From Opisthorchis felineus (lineage: Eukaryota; Platyhelminthes; Trematoda; Opisthorchiida; Opisthorchiidae): a stretch of 64,000 nt of DNA. The position numbers and the translations under genes were made by a program. Below are positions 35,601-49,508 of this stretch, one piece after another (position 1 is the first letter of the stretch; each line of letters begins with the position of its first letter). Location of the stretch: the NCBI GenBank assembly GCA_004794785.1, contig SJOL01007155.1, positions 396,732 to 460,731 of the forward strand, in the 5' to 3' direction. The notes under the pieces were generated by a model. That model had not been told where the DNA came from and did not search any database. It saw only the letters and a program-made list of their open reading frames with translations.

Positions 35601-38600
35601 GTTTGGTAAAAATAAAGAATTTCTTCCTCCAACTCGTCCATCCAAAAGAATAGTTCTGTATCAGTTCCATCAGGAAACGAATTTGGTGCTGTTTAGCGAA
35701 AATCCGTAACAACTGGTCTAGATTTTTGAACGCATTTATTTGGTCCTGAAGAACTAAATAAATTGCCGGAGACGTCGAATGCCGAATTTGTGCAATTTAT
35801 ATATTGCAAAGTGTGATTATTTATGTGCATTCGCAGATAACTAGCTATTTATTCAGACAAGCATCCAAATAGCTGGCTAGCCTTTGGTAACATTTTTCTT
35901 TCGACCATCTCTAAAAGCACAAACATGCGGTCTGTCGGACAACACTGCAAGAAAATTTCTTATACAACGGAATTATTTTGGCAAGCACCTAGTACTAATA
36001 AACCTTCCGGTCGAATAAACAGAGTGATAGCCAACCCAAGTACAAGATTAGAGACAGTTTTTGTTAGATTTGAGCAAAAAACATGACCATTTTGGTGCCA
36101 AGGGATAAAGAAAACGAACATCGCACTCTTGTGTGCTGCAGGTGCACCTAAAATTATCGGCTAATGTTTCAGTTCGGCGGATTCACTCTCGAAGCTGACT
36201 ATACATTATTTCAATCCGGTATCAAGTGGATGCTAGGAAGCTCTTCAAATGGAACATTTTACAGTGTAACTATTTTGAGATAGTGTTTTTAAAAAAGCTT
36301 AACAACCCGGCAGATTTTCAAAAAACCCTTACTAGGCCAAAAGGGTAATAAGTGCTCTGCCACTGGTTTCAATTAAGGACTGGGAGTGGTGGAACTTTTA
36401 AGCTAAGATCGAGACAAAGTAGCTCGTTCCGACTTAGTATCAAGTTGGCAAAAGTTCACTGTTGTTCGAGCTTTGGAAGTCAAAGTCAATGAATGTGAAT
36501 GGTCAGCTTATCGGGCATGTCTAACATTTAGGACTGTCGACAGTAAAACCAATGCATACCCCTTTTCTGTTCATCAGTAGCACTGGTAAAAATAATCTAA
36601 TAATCAGATGTGTGAAAAATAAAGATCCAGCCTAATGTGTGGACAAATTAGGATCCAAGGAAAAGACGGGAAATGCTTCTCAAAATTTGATTTTCTACTC
36701 GGAGAGTTACTCTCAGTATTGTAAAACTGCTTTTGATCTGAAACCCCTTTTTGACCAGTACAAAAAAATGAATAATTTACCTGCTTGTTATTCCATTCAT
36801 TTGCGTGTCCATTCAGTTTATTTAACACTAACTAAATAGAAATCACACATTAGCGCGCGCGATCCCGGTCCAAAAGTAAATAGCGAAGAATCAGATCGCG
36901 CGTTGAGACTGACACTAAGCTAGAGGATCATGTGCAGCTTAGCGGAGATTGTCTAGCTAAGCTGCCCAAGTGTGTTTTGGACTCTGAGATGGGCCTCGCA
37001 GACAAGTTTAATACTTAATTCGGTGGTGATAAGAATCTTCATCATAACCGTCTTATGTACCCTTAAAGTCGTTTTGACAATAATCTCGTGCCCGGTATCA
37101 AGTAAGTAGATCAAAGTAGAACGGCCGCTGGAAAAATTCGGAATTTCTGGAAACTTGGGGAAGGGGGGTGAAACGTCTCCGTCGATGTGCAGGTACTAAA
37201 AGCTTTAGATGAGTAAAACCAAAAGATTCCACAGCAGAAAATACACGTTTCGCAATGTTTTGGAATGCACTATGAGCCTAACTGTCAGATATCCTTGTCT
37301 CGCTCCGCTAACGCCGAATTTTAAACGCAGCATGTCCCCTCAATTTAATTGGACGTTTAGAGTACCCAAAATACTCTGGCCCATTGTTCAATCTTTCTAG
37401 CAAAGCGCCTATTTTCAGGGAACGAATAAATTATGCATGACAGTAGATTAGACATACATCAGCCACACCTCAACTGATAAGCCGCGAAAGAAGGGACGTT
37501 TTGCGCCATTATGTATAGGTTTATGTTACTGGCGAGTAGACCTCCGCCGTTACAATCTGCTTCTCCTGATATATATGCATACCTTTCTCCTAGGCCCGTT
37601 GTTAGTAAGGATACCACAGCTCAAATAATGGTGATGGCTTTGGAAGATTCGCTGAAAACTTTTCAGCACAAATTTAATTGACATAAGCCAAGTATCCAGA
37701 GCGTCGGAGCGCCATATTTTTTGGCCTATACACTGATGCTGCAATTTGCATCCAATTCGTCTTGATTTATGACAAAACCAGATAGTGAGACTCGATGGAC
37801 GAAGTGATAGCCATCTGTGATTTAAACAATGACCTATCTAAGCCAATGACAGTGTCCTCATCCATCGGCTATCGTTTCATCGTGTGGTTCAACTCACGGA
37901 GGAAATGATTGGCGAACAGGTTAAAACATCTATTCACTCAATAGCAAAGATGTTCAGTGGGATGCTTGTATTAAGTTCCCTATTGATTTTGCCAGGAACC
38001 ATGGCCGAGAACATTTTGTTACAACGAGTCACAGACACATACATTCCCATTACTGTAGTCCTAGATTTGGCAGTAGGTTACTCTTCATTTCAGTAGTTCT
38101 TGGGTGGGCAGGAACTGCATTTATATAGTAACTGTGTTCTCGGGTACTTCCATTTACTGAATTGTAGTGTGGGGCATTTGCTTCTTCATATGAATATTGA
38201 CAAAATCAAGTTGATTTGTCGAGACACTAAGTACTTTAGCAATTAGCCATTTTGTGTCTACACGTAAATCAATTAGGGTCAAACCCCACTAGCGCCACTT
38301 CCTTAAGTGTTCAGTTAGCTTAGTTTTACCCGCAGTCTAGACCATCAACACAATTTGCAGTTGTTAAAATTATGTCACTCGGGTATCACGCCAGCTGAAT
38401 GCGAAAGTAACCGAAAAATACGGGACCTGGTTGCGGCCGGGTTGTATCCTTCTTGTTTTCGTAAAGCAACATAAAGCGAACATAAAGCAACTAGCACAGA
38501 GCGGCTGAGCAGTAAGTTTTAATTCTTATTAACAGCAAACTTGCTCACAGCAGACAGAGAATGTATAGCAGCAGGGTATATTTTAGGTGGTAAAGTAATG

Positions 38601-41600
38601 AGTGTCAAGGAATTCACTCAAGGGTCAGGATCAGAAACTTCACTGAAATGTAGACCACTGCCAACGTAGTGTTTACCTAATAGATTTTCCCTGACGAATC
38701 TCCTCATGTACAGAAATAGATTAGCCTATTCCTACTGGACTTTCCATCAGTAGCTTTTGCGACTATCAGGCATTCCCAGTGCACTTGACTTTACTCTTTG
38801 TGTGGCGAGCAGCTCAGATAGTTGATTGCATATGTCTGAACCAAATTAGGGGGCGACTGTGGACGCGTTATCGTTTTTGGTGTTTCGGTGCGCCGCTCAT
38901 TCGATGAAATATACAGTCCAAACATTTTCTCATGTTTGAGGAGTGTGCTGTACTTTAGAAAGAAGGGAGAAGCCAGCTGACAAAACCAATGTGCAGTACA
39001 TTTTTAGATATGAGACTATTTATAAAAGTTTCCATGGCGCAAAGCAGCTCCCTAGTGCTATCTGGTATATTTTCTATCTGAAATCTGCGCTTTCGTTGGG
39101 AGATAACTTGCCTAAAATGACCAGTGCACTCCACTCTTTCAGTATAGCACCTAACTCGATTTTCAGTGGGCATCATAAAGTTTAGAACATAAAACAAAAA
39201 AATAAAACAAACATACCTACAAACTTTCGTTAGTTCAATTCAGGCGAGGAAAGCATTTTTTGAGCACTCGCCATTTACAAAACCAGTCATGATGTGGCCA
39301 TCTGTGGTGAATTCCTTGAGTGAAAGATGACTGATGCTGCATCTTGTATAAATGCAACTTTTCCACATTACTGATCTAGCCCTCATGGTCGAATTGCATA
39401 GTTTTCAGCTAATATACAGGGGGTTACAGGTTCCGAACACCATACATATGAGTGAGATGCCCACTGCTGTTTGTTTTTAACAAGGAAGAAACAGCTGTAC
39501 ATTACTCTTCGGCTTGTCAGCATAGAATGGCTACCTTTAGGACAAAAATGCGCTCGCCTCTTTATATTGCATAAAAGCAATGTCTATTCCCTATGAGCTT
39601 TGAACTTCAGGTATCCGCGATACCAAGTGAGCGCGATGAAAGATGACCTGAATTCCCGTCAGTCATAATAAGATGTGCTATTTCCTAACAATATGGGAAG
39701 TTTATGAATGAAGCTACGATTGGTCTGTGTCAAAAAGTAACCGGATTGACAACCTGCCTATAGCACTGGTATCAGTAAAATGGTAGTGCGAGTGACCGTC
39801 AAAAGGGACTATTGTGAGTACTCGGAAAGCTTTGAAGATTCCAAGACATAACCCCATGGGGGATCACAATGAATCATACAAACACGAGCATTACTTCATC
39901 CTTACGAAGGGCTTATATGGGCCACCACTTGTATCATTGTTCCGAATGACCAATTTTCGTCCGAGCGTTGAGCTCCGTTGTGCTTCAACTATATTTGAGT
40001 TAGAACAAACGAGGGTAGGCCAGGCCGCTCTCACAATTGTCTGATTTTCCAAAGACCTGAAACAAAGATTGCAGTTTCCAAAACTCACCTATAGGCCGAA
40101 AAATGTTGACCATTCCCGACTTGGAACTTCATTCTTCAACTGACGTTAAATACTTTGTTTCAGAACGAGAGTTTTGGTTTTCCGTTTTGAATGAACAGCC
40201 CAGTGTAGTCGGTTGGGCTTCGGGGCCCACTCATCTCCTTCAATATTGCTCGATTGAGGACTATGGCATTCAGAATTCGATCCTAACATTTAATTCAAAA
40301 TACCCCGTGCAGGCATTGTAAGTGAAATTTCTCGAGCGTCTTTGTTTTTCTCTGATAACGTGTCCACGTTTTGCTTTTAAGAAATAGTGAAGACCGCAAA
40401 ACAACCTTGTAGGCCCGACCTTAATCCACACGTGCAAATTGTGACTGATCCAAACATGGATTTTAAGCGAACAAAAGAAGCACTTGCTTCGGCAACCCGG
40501 GATTGCATCTAAGTATCGTTTGTCAAGTCTGTGGACAGATTGTCTTAGAAAAATTCATATGCAGAGCAGAGAGAGATGCTGCCGATGCAAATGCGGTGAT
40601 TTATCGCAATCCGGCATGTCAATGTACAAGTGATGCACGGTTGATTGCTAAGAGTACCATATTGATCTTAGAACCGTACTGCTTCGTATGGGCTTCGAGT
40701 TAAACAGTCGACCGTCCAAACTGTATCAGGTCAAAAGGCCACTTTCGGAATTCGTCCACAGATTAAATAAAGTTGGAGCTAGGGAGCAACATTGCTTCAC
40801 TTTCGTGCCAGTCTTGAAATCGGCGGAGGTGTCTCCATATTAAGCACTCAGGCCTTTATCCCAGGGAGAATAAATTTGATGCTGACATTTTATTTTGGGA
40901 AACCCGAGCTTTTGCGGAACGATCCACAGAGCTTTCCTAATCAAGTCAGAAACCTCCAGGAAGTCTGAAAACAAGGTTTCTAAAGTTGGTTCCACTTTCT
41001 AAAGTTTTCTCGAAGCCGGCGTGCTACAATATTTAAGTTAAGCGGGTTTCGTCTGCTTCCGAATAAGCGTAGTTCTTTTCCCAGATTATCCACGCTTAAG
41101 TTGTTTAGCTGGATGCACGTGGGAATTTTTCCTGCAACTCGGTTCAATACGAATTTCAGCCTTCGTAAGTGATTTAAAAGATACCTCTTCCCAAGGAATT
41201 GAGGTAGCTGTGCAAAATACTCAAAATACAGGGTGCATAATTTGCTCTGTAATAGTAAGAAATAAGCCTTCTAAGCAGCAAGTATGTCTCAGGGCTTAGT
41301 TAGCTTTAGATGCGCCCTGATTTCCCGGTTGTGTCAAAGATCTTACGGTTTTGGTCAAAAGATTCCCTTTGGTGCTGCAAAGGACTATTTGTGCTACCAT
41401 ATATCAGCGTTCGATTTGCTCTCGCGGGCCTTTTTGACCGGTCCCTCATTCTTCAATCTGCATTGTTGGGGCAAAATCTTTTGTCCTGAATTTACGGAAT
41501 GTTTATTGCGCCAATGAGTCCGATGGTTTCTGGATCCTTTTGATAAATTCCGCGTCCTGATCGATTAGGGCAGAAACTTGTATATCAGTTTCATTAGGTA

Positions 41601-43161
41601 GGGTCATTCTTTTTTGAGTCAAGTGGTTATATTCGCAGGCTTCCTCACATCTTCCTCATTCTCAGTACGCTGATCTTCAACGTATGCAATACTGTTGAAT
41701 TGTGCAAATTGTGAACTGCTATTAGGTTGGCTGAACCAACGGAAGTTTACCATTAAGCCTGGTCGGAAAAATATTGCTCCCAAGACCAGGGCGCTTTTTC
41801 AAGGTAACTTGCATTCTGGATTACACCAGCGCATGTTCCGTGTTGCGATTAGCAACGCGCATCATCTTTGTTATGCTACATTTATTATCTATTTTTCGGA
41901 CATTATTATCATGAAAAATGTCCATTTCCACACCTTGGAGGCTCCAAACTGTCGTCTGGTGCTCTCCTAGCATTGGGACGCTTACTGGTGTTTGCGTGTT
42001 CCATAGTCATACACATGGTTTTGTAGACGCCAGGTTTTTACTTCCATGGCCCTAATTTCAAGTGGACGGATGCTCCCTTTCTGTGCCCATTCGCCACGGC
42101 ATATTCGAGTGTTGGAACCACTCATTTGGAATAGGCGATCACTTGACCCAGTTGGCTGGGTAACTGTTGACAATTGCTCGCCTAATTATTCCTGTTCAGC
42201 TTACGGGTGAGATACCATGTGAGCAAACTTCTTCAGGTAGTCAGAAGCGGAAGGCTATAGTTATCGCATTGATGTAGTTTGGTTCACACAATACTCGAAT
42301 TTTCGTAAGGATGGCCCCTGCGAATCACGATTAATGTTTGCTTTGAAGTTTCAGACCAACAAAACATTTATACAGCCTTAAGTATCCTTCCTTGATCAAG
42401 CAGCTGATGTTCGCTAAGAGGTCGTCGACTCTTTGCTCACAAGGGCTGTAAGCTTTCCGGGACTGTCGTTTCCGTTCCTTCTGAAAGCATTCTTAACGTC
42501 CATAGGTCCATAGACACAATTGGTATGTCTTGATGCTTCTTTGCTTGTGGTTGCAAACTTTTGCGGTTTCCATATCCCTAAGCGCTTCTTGGTCCGTTGT
42601 CTTGACCATCTGATTCTCTAGTTTTCAGGTAGATTATTAGAGACCGGCCACTCGGAATTCTGATTCGCTGGTGAGCTGGTGGCTGACCAAGCTTCAGGAT
42701 GCAGGGAGTAGGGTGTAACTAGTTTAGTCCTCAAGCTGCTGCGCACAGGTGTGTTTTGAGCCGCTCGAAATCTTAGCCCTTAAAGTATCTAGGCCACACT
42801 AGATGATGAGCCAGCGGTCACTATCAAACGCTGAGCGATCTAAGTATGCAAATTTTATGACCAGAATTTTCGGACCCGTTCTTCTTCGGGAGCAGACAGG
42901 ATTACTGCGTGCATCAACTGAAAGATTTTGGTCACTTGAGTGATACGCCTTACTGTCCAAAGGCGTGTGCACTAAGGAATCTTCCCCGAGCCGGCTAGCA
43001 CTACAGCTGCTTATAGTATGGGACTCACCGTTCTTTGTCTAACTAATCTCTGTTAGCCTTCACGCATGGTAAAACCTTGGGAAAGGCAGTTATACCCAAT
43101 GGGAAAAATAAAGCCTACCGACGGCGCCAAGCTGATAGCTTTTCTGCTCGCTGTATACATG

Positions 43162-43163
<2 letters not shown>
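32609..43163. other. No gene recognised
   Basis: About 10.5 kb with open frames of 91 codons or fewer. Minor features only: an 11-bp unit (ATAGGTGGGTT) duplicated at 33578-33599, a CpG-rich 9-bp inverted repeat at 36856-36902, a G-rich run at 37157-37169 and three AAAGCAACAT-like units at 38463-38491. At 40.48 kb a 12-base resemblance to the start of U6 RNA does not extend. Parts of 40.9-43.0 kb look like worn repeat sequence, but no family could be assigned. Confidence 0.45.
36856..36902. repeat. Short CpG-rich inverted repeat
   Basis: CGCGCGATC at 36856-36864 is repeated as its exact reverse complement GATCGCGCG at 36894-36902, with 29 bases between. The CpG density is unlike the AT-leaning surroundings. 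Confidence 0.8.

Positions 43164-43199
<36 letters not shown>
43164..43199. repeat. (AT)18 microsatellite
   Basis: Uninterrupted AT dinucleotide repeat of 36 bases; a looser AT-rich patch follows at 43305-43358. Confidence 0.97.
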
Positions 43200-43202
<3 letters not shown>

Positions 43203-46200
43203 GAATATCACGGTTCAGTTTGCTGGGCATGTTAGTGTAATACTCTGGATCATTGCCACTAGTAAGAGTGACCACCACGATACGTGGCTGCTTCTGGCAT
43301 CGGTGTAATTCATATAAATATATACATTTTACAATACATACATATATAAAATATATCCGAAGAACAGTGACGACTCTCAAGAGAACGCAGCACGATTGAT
43401 GCTATGTCTGCTTAAAAAGACTTCCAAACAGGACCAGCCGTTGCACCATTCGTCCGTAGAATTTACGAAAGTAATGGGCTCAACTGATAGATGGTGCTCT
43501 AGACCAACCTCCAAAATCCCATTACAAACCTTCGTTCGTAGATCACGTGCCTTTATCGTGAAACGTATACGTGTCGTTTCATCAAAAAATACCTAAATTG
43601 TGTATTTTTTTAAAGTAATTTGTTGTTTTTCATCAAGTGAACGTACCATTCACTTGTACTGCAATTGCAATCCCGATGAATCTTATTTATTGCTTTAAAA
43701 TCTTGGGTGGAGACGATAATCAAACGATAACTAATGATATGTTATCTATCTGCGTTTGGTTTTGACGAAGGAAATAATAGTGAAACGTTGCAGCTCAGGC
43801 TGAGAAAGTAGTAACGGAAAAAGAAATGCCGAACGTCACTCATAACGGGCAGCGCGTACAATTTGCATCCCGTTTATTGTGGTGCTCCGTTGTGTTTCAC
43901 CCATACTCAGTTCAGATATGAACAACGTATCCCAAAGGCGGACGTGTGAACTTCAACTAAGCTTTACTGCGTACAGTCTGCCTTGGTATGCTGCAAAGAT
44001 CAAGTCAGTTAACCCAACTGATCCTCTTGTAAGAGATTTTTTGATTAGTTAGTCAATAACAGTCACGTTGCATACGGATATCTGGGAAGCCCCTTGGGGA
44101 TTGTGGTCTGAAGTACATTCGGGCAGAATAGCTTGTGAAAATAATCGGTATGGGAAACTGTTGGCCAGGTCTGTTTGTGTTGAGTAGTGCCGTTTTAGAT
44201 CGGTCTTGCCAGAACATTTCTATACAAGCTTAGAATTAATGTATTCCCTTTTGACAGTAGAATTATCCCAAGATGAAAATTTTAGGGCCATTAAAACAGA
44301 ATCTATCTGTTGCACGATTGACAGAAATCCTGCATTATTGATAAGATATGTCTGCCATTATGAAGCAGTAGTGATCGGGCATGGAAAAGTCCGACAACAA
44401 AAATTTCTTACTGATTTCTATCAGTCAGGCGGTGTAACACGGTTTGTTTGCCAGACATTTACCTTCAAAGTGCCCGACAATCTGACTTGTGCACAAGGAA
44501 TACGCGATTAAGCTGGGCTTCCTCGACTTATCCGGTGCATCAAAATTCTCTGGGAACTAGACTGCATGTAGATAGTCAGAAAATCTCTCACTTTTCATGG
44601 TACTAGAGGAGGGCTGGATAAATGCTAAGCGGTGGAAAGCACGAAAGACAAGAGGCAATTTTCTGACTGACTAAAGATATTCAAAATATTACCGAATTCT
44701 CACCTGTAACCTGGATCAAGAAGAACCAAATCCTAAAGGGTCTTTAGGGATCAAGTCAAGCAACCTGTACTTTCCAACACCCGAAGTATAAAAATACCAT
44801 ACACCAATGTCACAAGCATGATGGATTCACGAAAATACAATTTTTACTAAACATGTACCAATTCAAAAAACTTTACTGACCGGATTAGGGGGACGTATGT
44901 AATCATGGAATGCTCCTGGCCAGCAAGCTTTCTTTTCTGGTTGCGACAGAGGTACGGGACCCAATCCTCCTTGAATGTTCAGAATCGTTTATTAACCATC
45001 AAATACCCCCACCCCCCAAAACCTCCCACATAATCGGGCCATGCTGAAAAAAACATAATTACACACGGCTCTTTTGGGTGTTCTTGCACACAACATTCAA
45101 CTTTTACCTACTTCAAATAAACTATTTGATATTAAGAATTGGAAACGCAGTTTTAAGTACTTGGATACTAAAGCCAGTTGAGTCCGATCCCAGCGTTCAC
45201 TTGTGTTCTCCGGTTATGGGTAGTTAGACATTTACCGCATTGTCTGGAAGATTCTGTTGACTAAAATTTTCCCAAAGGGTTATTGTGGATCCCTGATTAC
45301 ATCAAGCTATTAAGGCAGCGGGAAGCGAAGCATATAGGCTAGTAGCGCTGTGCAATAAAATAAGATTAGCTGTCGGCCATGATTTTTTAATCACAGAATT
45401 TGCACGCAAGGCTTATCATTTCTATGATGAAGTCACGCATCAAGAGGGCGCGGATACTCAGAATTGTTCGTGTTTAATTTTTAAAGCTATCCATTGTTGC
45501 GCACACTTTCTGCTTTCACGACTTTCAGCCACGTCACGTGCACATACGTCCTTCTCCCTTATGTCGACATTTCATCAAACATAATTTATTACCATGTTCA
45601 TGTTGCTCTGTCCAACACTAACGAAACAACTACACGTTCTTTGTTGGGACACAAAAACACACGGACACATAAACATTAAAATCAAGGCATAGGGTGGAAC
45701 TCGAAGCAACTAGCTGCAACAAGGTGTAGATCCATGTTGATGTACCTTATGAAAGTACGGATAAGTCTACAAGCTTGCTAGCACCCATACTTCCGTGACA
45801 GCAAAAGATACCACCTCGTTAGCTCACTAGTTATCAGCTGAAGGCTAACAAGGGTTTCTCACGCTGAACTTTTCCGGTGCTTCCCAAAAGTCGTCTAGAC
45901 AAAACAATTATTACAAAGCGACGAAAACCGCAGTGTCTCGACTTAACTCCAAAGACTGCGTGATATGAAGACAAGACAGAGGAATTCAAAGCTACGGAGT
46001 GGAAAAAGAACCTTTGCGTGTCCATCACAGCATTCTGGCTTTAGATTAAGCCAGTGAATCGGGGTCCCTAAACGTCTTGTTGAACAGTCTAGAACGGTAT
46101 TTTGGTATTCTGTGGCATAGTTAGGACCGTCTGGATATAAAAAGAGGTAGGTATACACCCAACCGGTAAACCTGCTTGACAAATGTTTCGCGCTGACTTG

Positions 46201-49200
46201 GAGGGCAGAAAACATTACGAAAACACTATGTTTTGTCAACTTAACGAATACATCATTAATGAAACCTCGTTACTTATACTCTGCTTATTAAATCGTTCGT
46301 TTTTTTATTAAATTTACAACAATAGAATGCGTCAAACTGCCTATCTGTTGAAATCTAGGTGGGTTTGTTCTAATCACAAGTTGGAAGCAAGACCTTTTTT
46401 ACCTCAAGCTACCAAACCCTCAGGTGGCTATAAAGCGCAACCAATGAATAAGTTTGGAAAATCAAATAAAAACTGACTTCCAATAGGTGAGCAGATTTTT
46501 GAATATATTCTGCTGTAGAAGAGTGCAGTAGGAGGCTTTTATCGGCCGATATGTAACCATGATAATCTAACCAAACGAAAGTTGAAATGCATCTGATTTG
46601 TCTTATCAGAAAATGATAGTCGACGGTTAAAAGTGTGGACAAGTGAGCAAATCTAATGAGAAATGCCTTATAATGACTACTCGATCGAATGAAAAAATGT
46701 GAGTCGATGTGTAATGTGTGCTGGTATACATTCGAACTGAGTAAAATTCACCCGATCAATAGTGATACCACAGACTATCGTCAATCAATATCTAGCGTTG
46801 CAGCTGTGTGGACCCTCATAAGCAACTCGAACTCTGTTGGCACTTAACTGCTTAATGTCCCGTTATTGGTGGTTAGACACACAAAATTTCAACTTAAATT
46901 CAACAGTCGTTTCCACGGTGTGGGGCATTCTGCATTTTATATGTTTAAATAGAACTAAATGAAATATTTCTCAGAGTCAGTGTGAACATTTAGCATCCGA
47001 AAAAACAGCTTTCATCAAACCAGTTCGAGGAAATACATTTCGTTTGTTCAGCCAGTAACGGGTAAAGAGTGTTCAGTACAGGAACGCTCCACAACTGGTC
47101 ATTGCTTGAAGGTAGTTTGGGGGGTTCGAGTAGCCCATGTATTGGGATTCCTTAGACTCTTTAATGGGACAGTTAAATTACAGTGAAGTAGATGCACTAT
47201 ATCAGTCAACTTGCGTAGTCAAAATCCAGTACATGAGACCTACTGTGCTAAGCTGTCATTATGTTTGTGGTCAGCTGAGCAGAGTGCAGCCAGCCTGATT
47301 TTTGTCGGTTCCCCGAAGAAGGACGCCATAAGCGCGAATATACGCCTTACTGACCGGTAGTGCCTTACTGCATGAAATTGTCCAATGGACTTTAGCAGTG
47401 CTGTTCCAAAGAGATCCTCCCGTAGTAATAGTCTCAACAGAGGGTTGATTGTTAAAACGTTCCGTCGGTCTTTAAATTATTATAATTGAAATTGGTGACC
47501 ACTTCTGTGGCAGCAACACTTGCTGTGGAGTGTTAGCGAATTCTGTCCACAACGAGTGCGTGACCCGTCTGATACCCATAGGCCGCACTGTCGCCTGTTG
47601 GTTTGTTCGCCTACCATGCAGAACAAATCAACAATCAGGTGTCCTTGGGTTTCAGTGGGATTTTATTTTAGCCGTATACATTCTTATTCTAGAAGTCTTG
47701 CTGGCTGAGTAAACGGATCAGGGGTGTAGATTCAAGTGGATTCGGACCTGATTAACCAGTTGGGCCTAATTTTGAACCGCGAGACCGCAGAATGATCGGT
47801 GGCAAATTTGAGGTAACATTGGGCTCCGTCTTAAATTGAAGAGTTGTTGTGCATCAGTTCTATTGTTGTACTGGGTTTGATAATTTATCCAACCCCCCAT
47901 AAGGGCACTGGCACTTATTTGTGGAGGAAAGTGTACTGAGAGTCATAAAACAGTGGTCCCACACACTTGTCTGCAGCATTAGAGCAAAAGTTGTACAACG
48001 AGCTTGTTTTGACAGGATTAGTTTTGAAGCATTGTCTTATAAATATACTGACCACTGAAACATGTCTACATGACTGTGCACGTAAGTATTAGCTCATTCC
48101 ATCTTGTTGCCGTTTTAACTTTACATTTGTTTGTGAAAGAGTTTTCCACATGATATATTGAGAGGGTCGTCTTCTAATTCACTGAACTCTGGCTGTCAAA
48201 ACGAAACATTCTCTCAATTGCAAATTAATTGTTTCTGCCTGTCACAGTTTTAATGTGTCCACACATCAAGAAGGAAAAGGTAGGAAGGTTATATTCAGTC
48301 AGCCATCTGGGTCAGCTATTCCATGAAATATAGTTAGACCGAGTCACCACGCGATACCTGATTCAGCTAGGTGTGTACAATGATGGTCACGGAGTGTCCT
48401 CTCTAGCACCGTCATAGGCTGTACTGTCCGAAATGTCCGTAATGTTATCGTGGGTTTTTTGTATAAAATACATATAGGCAGCATACGATCTAAAAACCTG
48501 CAACTTAAAACAATACCGCGCAATATAATGCAACGCATAGGAGGCAGATTTGAGGTAGTGACGAGAAACAGCTTCCATCTCGGAAACCAAATTAGAGCTG
48601 CTCTCTGAAAAATCGCTTACGGCCCCTTCAAGTTTTGAGGTTGGATAGGGCTAAGCAGCTTATAACCACAGTGCATGCGAAAGGTTGCTTGGTGGCTCAC
48701 ACAACTGATGAGACCCACATATAGCCAGCTAGAGCAAGCCATCAGTCAGCTTAGTCTGCACAATGCTGATGGGAATTCAAATCCAGTATCACTGTAGATC
48801 ATCCGTTCTATCTATAATATCCACGGCATTAGGGCCAACTTTGCTGATATATGGGTACACCCAGCAGTTGAACCTAAAGGAGTTCTCTTCGGATAGACTA
48901 ACGGCTGCATTGGTGCCATCCGTGTGGTGTTCTGTAGTTAGACATGATTTAATCGTTCACATGACGTTGACCATTTAAAGACAATCCCAGCGGTCACAGG
49001 CGTGATACACCAAATTCCTCTGTGTGATAAATTGATTTGGTGGGTTTTGTTCCATATGAAGATGGTCATGGGAGATCACCTTCAGCACCGTCGAATGTTT
49101 GACTACCCAATAGTCCGGGGACCCGAGGCGTATCTAGCGGACCTCTTTGTCCGGCGACTTTTCTCCAACGGATTTCTGTCTTCCGATGACAGATAAAATC

Positions 49201-49262
49201 GGCCTTTTTGACAGAACACCCAATGTGAGACATAAGACAAAGAACAGCTTATTTTACGTAAT
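43200..49262. other. No gene recognised
   Basis: About 6 kb. Contains a 101-codon plus-strand frame (44206-44511) that opens without an ATG; it has seven cysteines but no recognisable motif. A C-rich run is at 45006-45027. No RNA gene or repeat family was recognised. Confidence 0.5.
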
Positions 49263-49508
49263 ACACTACTCATAAGGTTGCTCAAAACTCTTCGACAGCC
49301 CACGATCGGCTTTGCCGTTCTTGGGGCTCATCAGGTAGGCGCAGTCCCCGAGTTTCCGTCAACCTTATGTTCTACTTGAAACCAAATTGTACGAAATTAA
49401 CGAACTACACTAATCTGCCCGGAAACATCACAACCGAGAGATTCATCTGGGTTCCAGGTGAGTATCTCGCAAAATCAAATTTGTTTGCAAATGAGTGTAT
49501 TTCGCTAA
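49263..49508 (-). mobile_element. Hammerhead-bearing repeat family, copy at 49.3 kb
   Basis: Read on the minus strand, this copy runs from CGAAATACACTCATTTGC (ending at 49504) through a TGAATCTCTCGG block and CAAGTAGAACATAAGGTTG to a hammerhead relic at 49297-49340 and the end block GGTTGCTC/ACTACTCATAAGG near 49263-49283. It matches 21624-21894 in the same order apart from an inverted inner segment there. It is the better guide to the ancestral order, because it lacks the inverted duplication. Confidence 0.7.
49297..49340 (-). ncRNA. Hammerhead ribozyme relic
   Basis: On the minus strand stem I GCCTAC/GTGGGC, CTGATGA (49328-49334) and the CAAGAA stem II loop are kept. Stem II has a C-C mismatch, the GAAA block reads AAAG (49310-49313), and stem III CCGG has become CCGA. 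Loss of G12 and damage to stems II and III make activity very unlikely. Confidence 0.75.

Noticed and set aside
40480..40500. Resemblance to the 5' end of U6 small nuclear RNA (CTTGCTTCGGCA)
   Set aside because: The match is only 12 bases; the invariant ACAGAGA region and the rest of U6 are absent downstream.
40900..43000. Worn LTR-retrotransposon polyprotein
   Set aside because: Short coding-like stretches on both strands, but no protease, reverse transcriptase, RNase H or integrase motif could be recognised.
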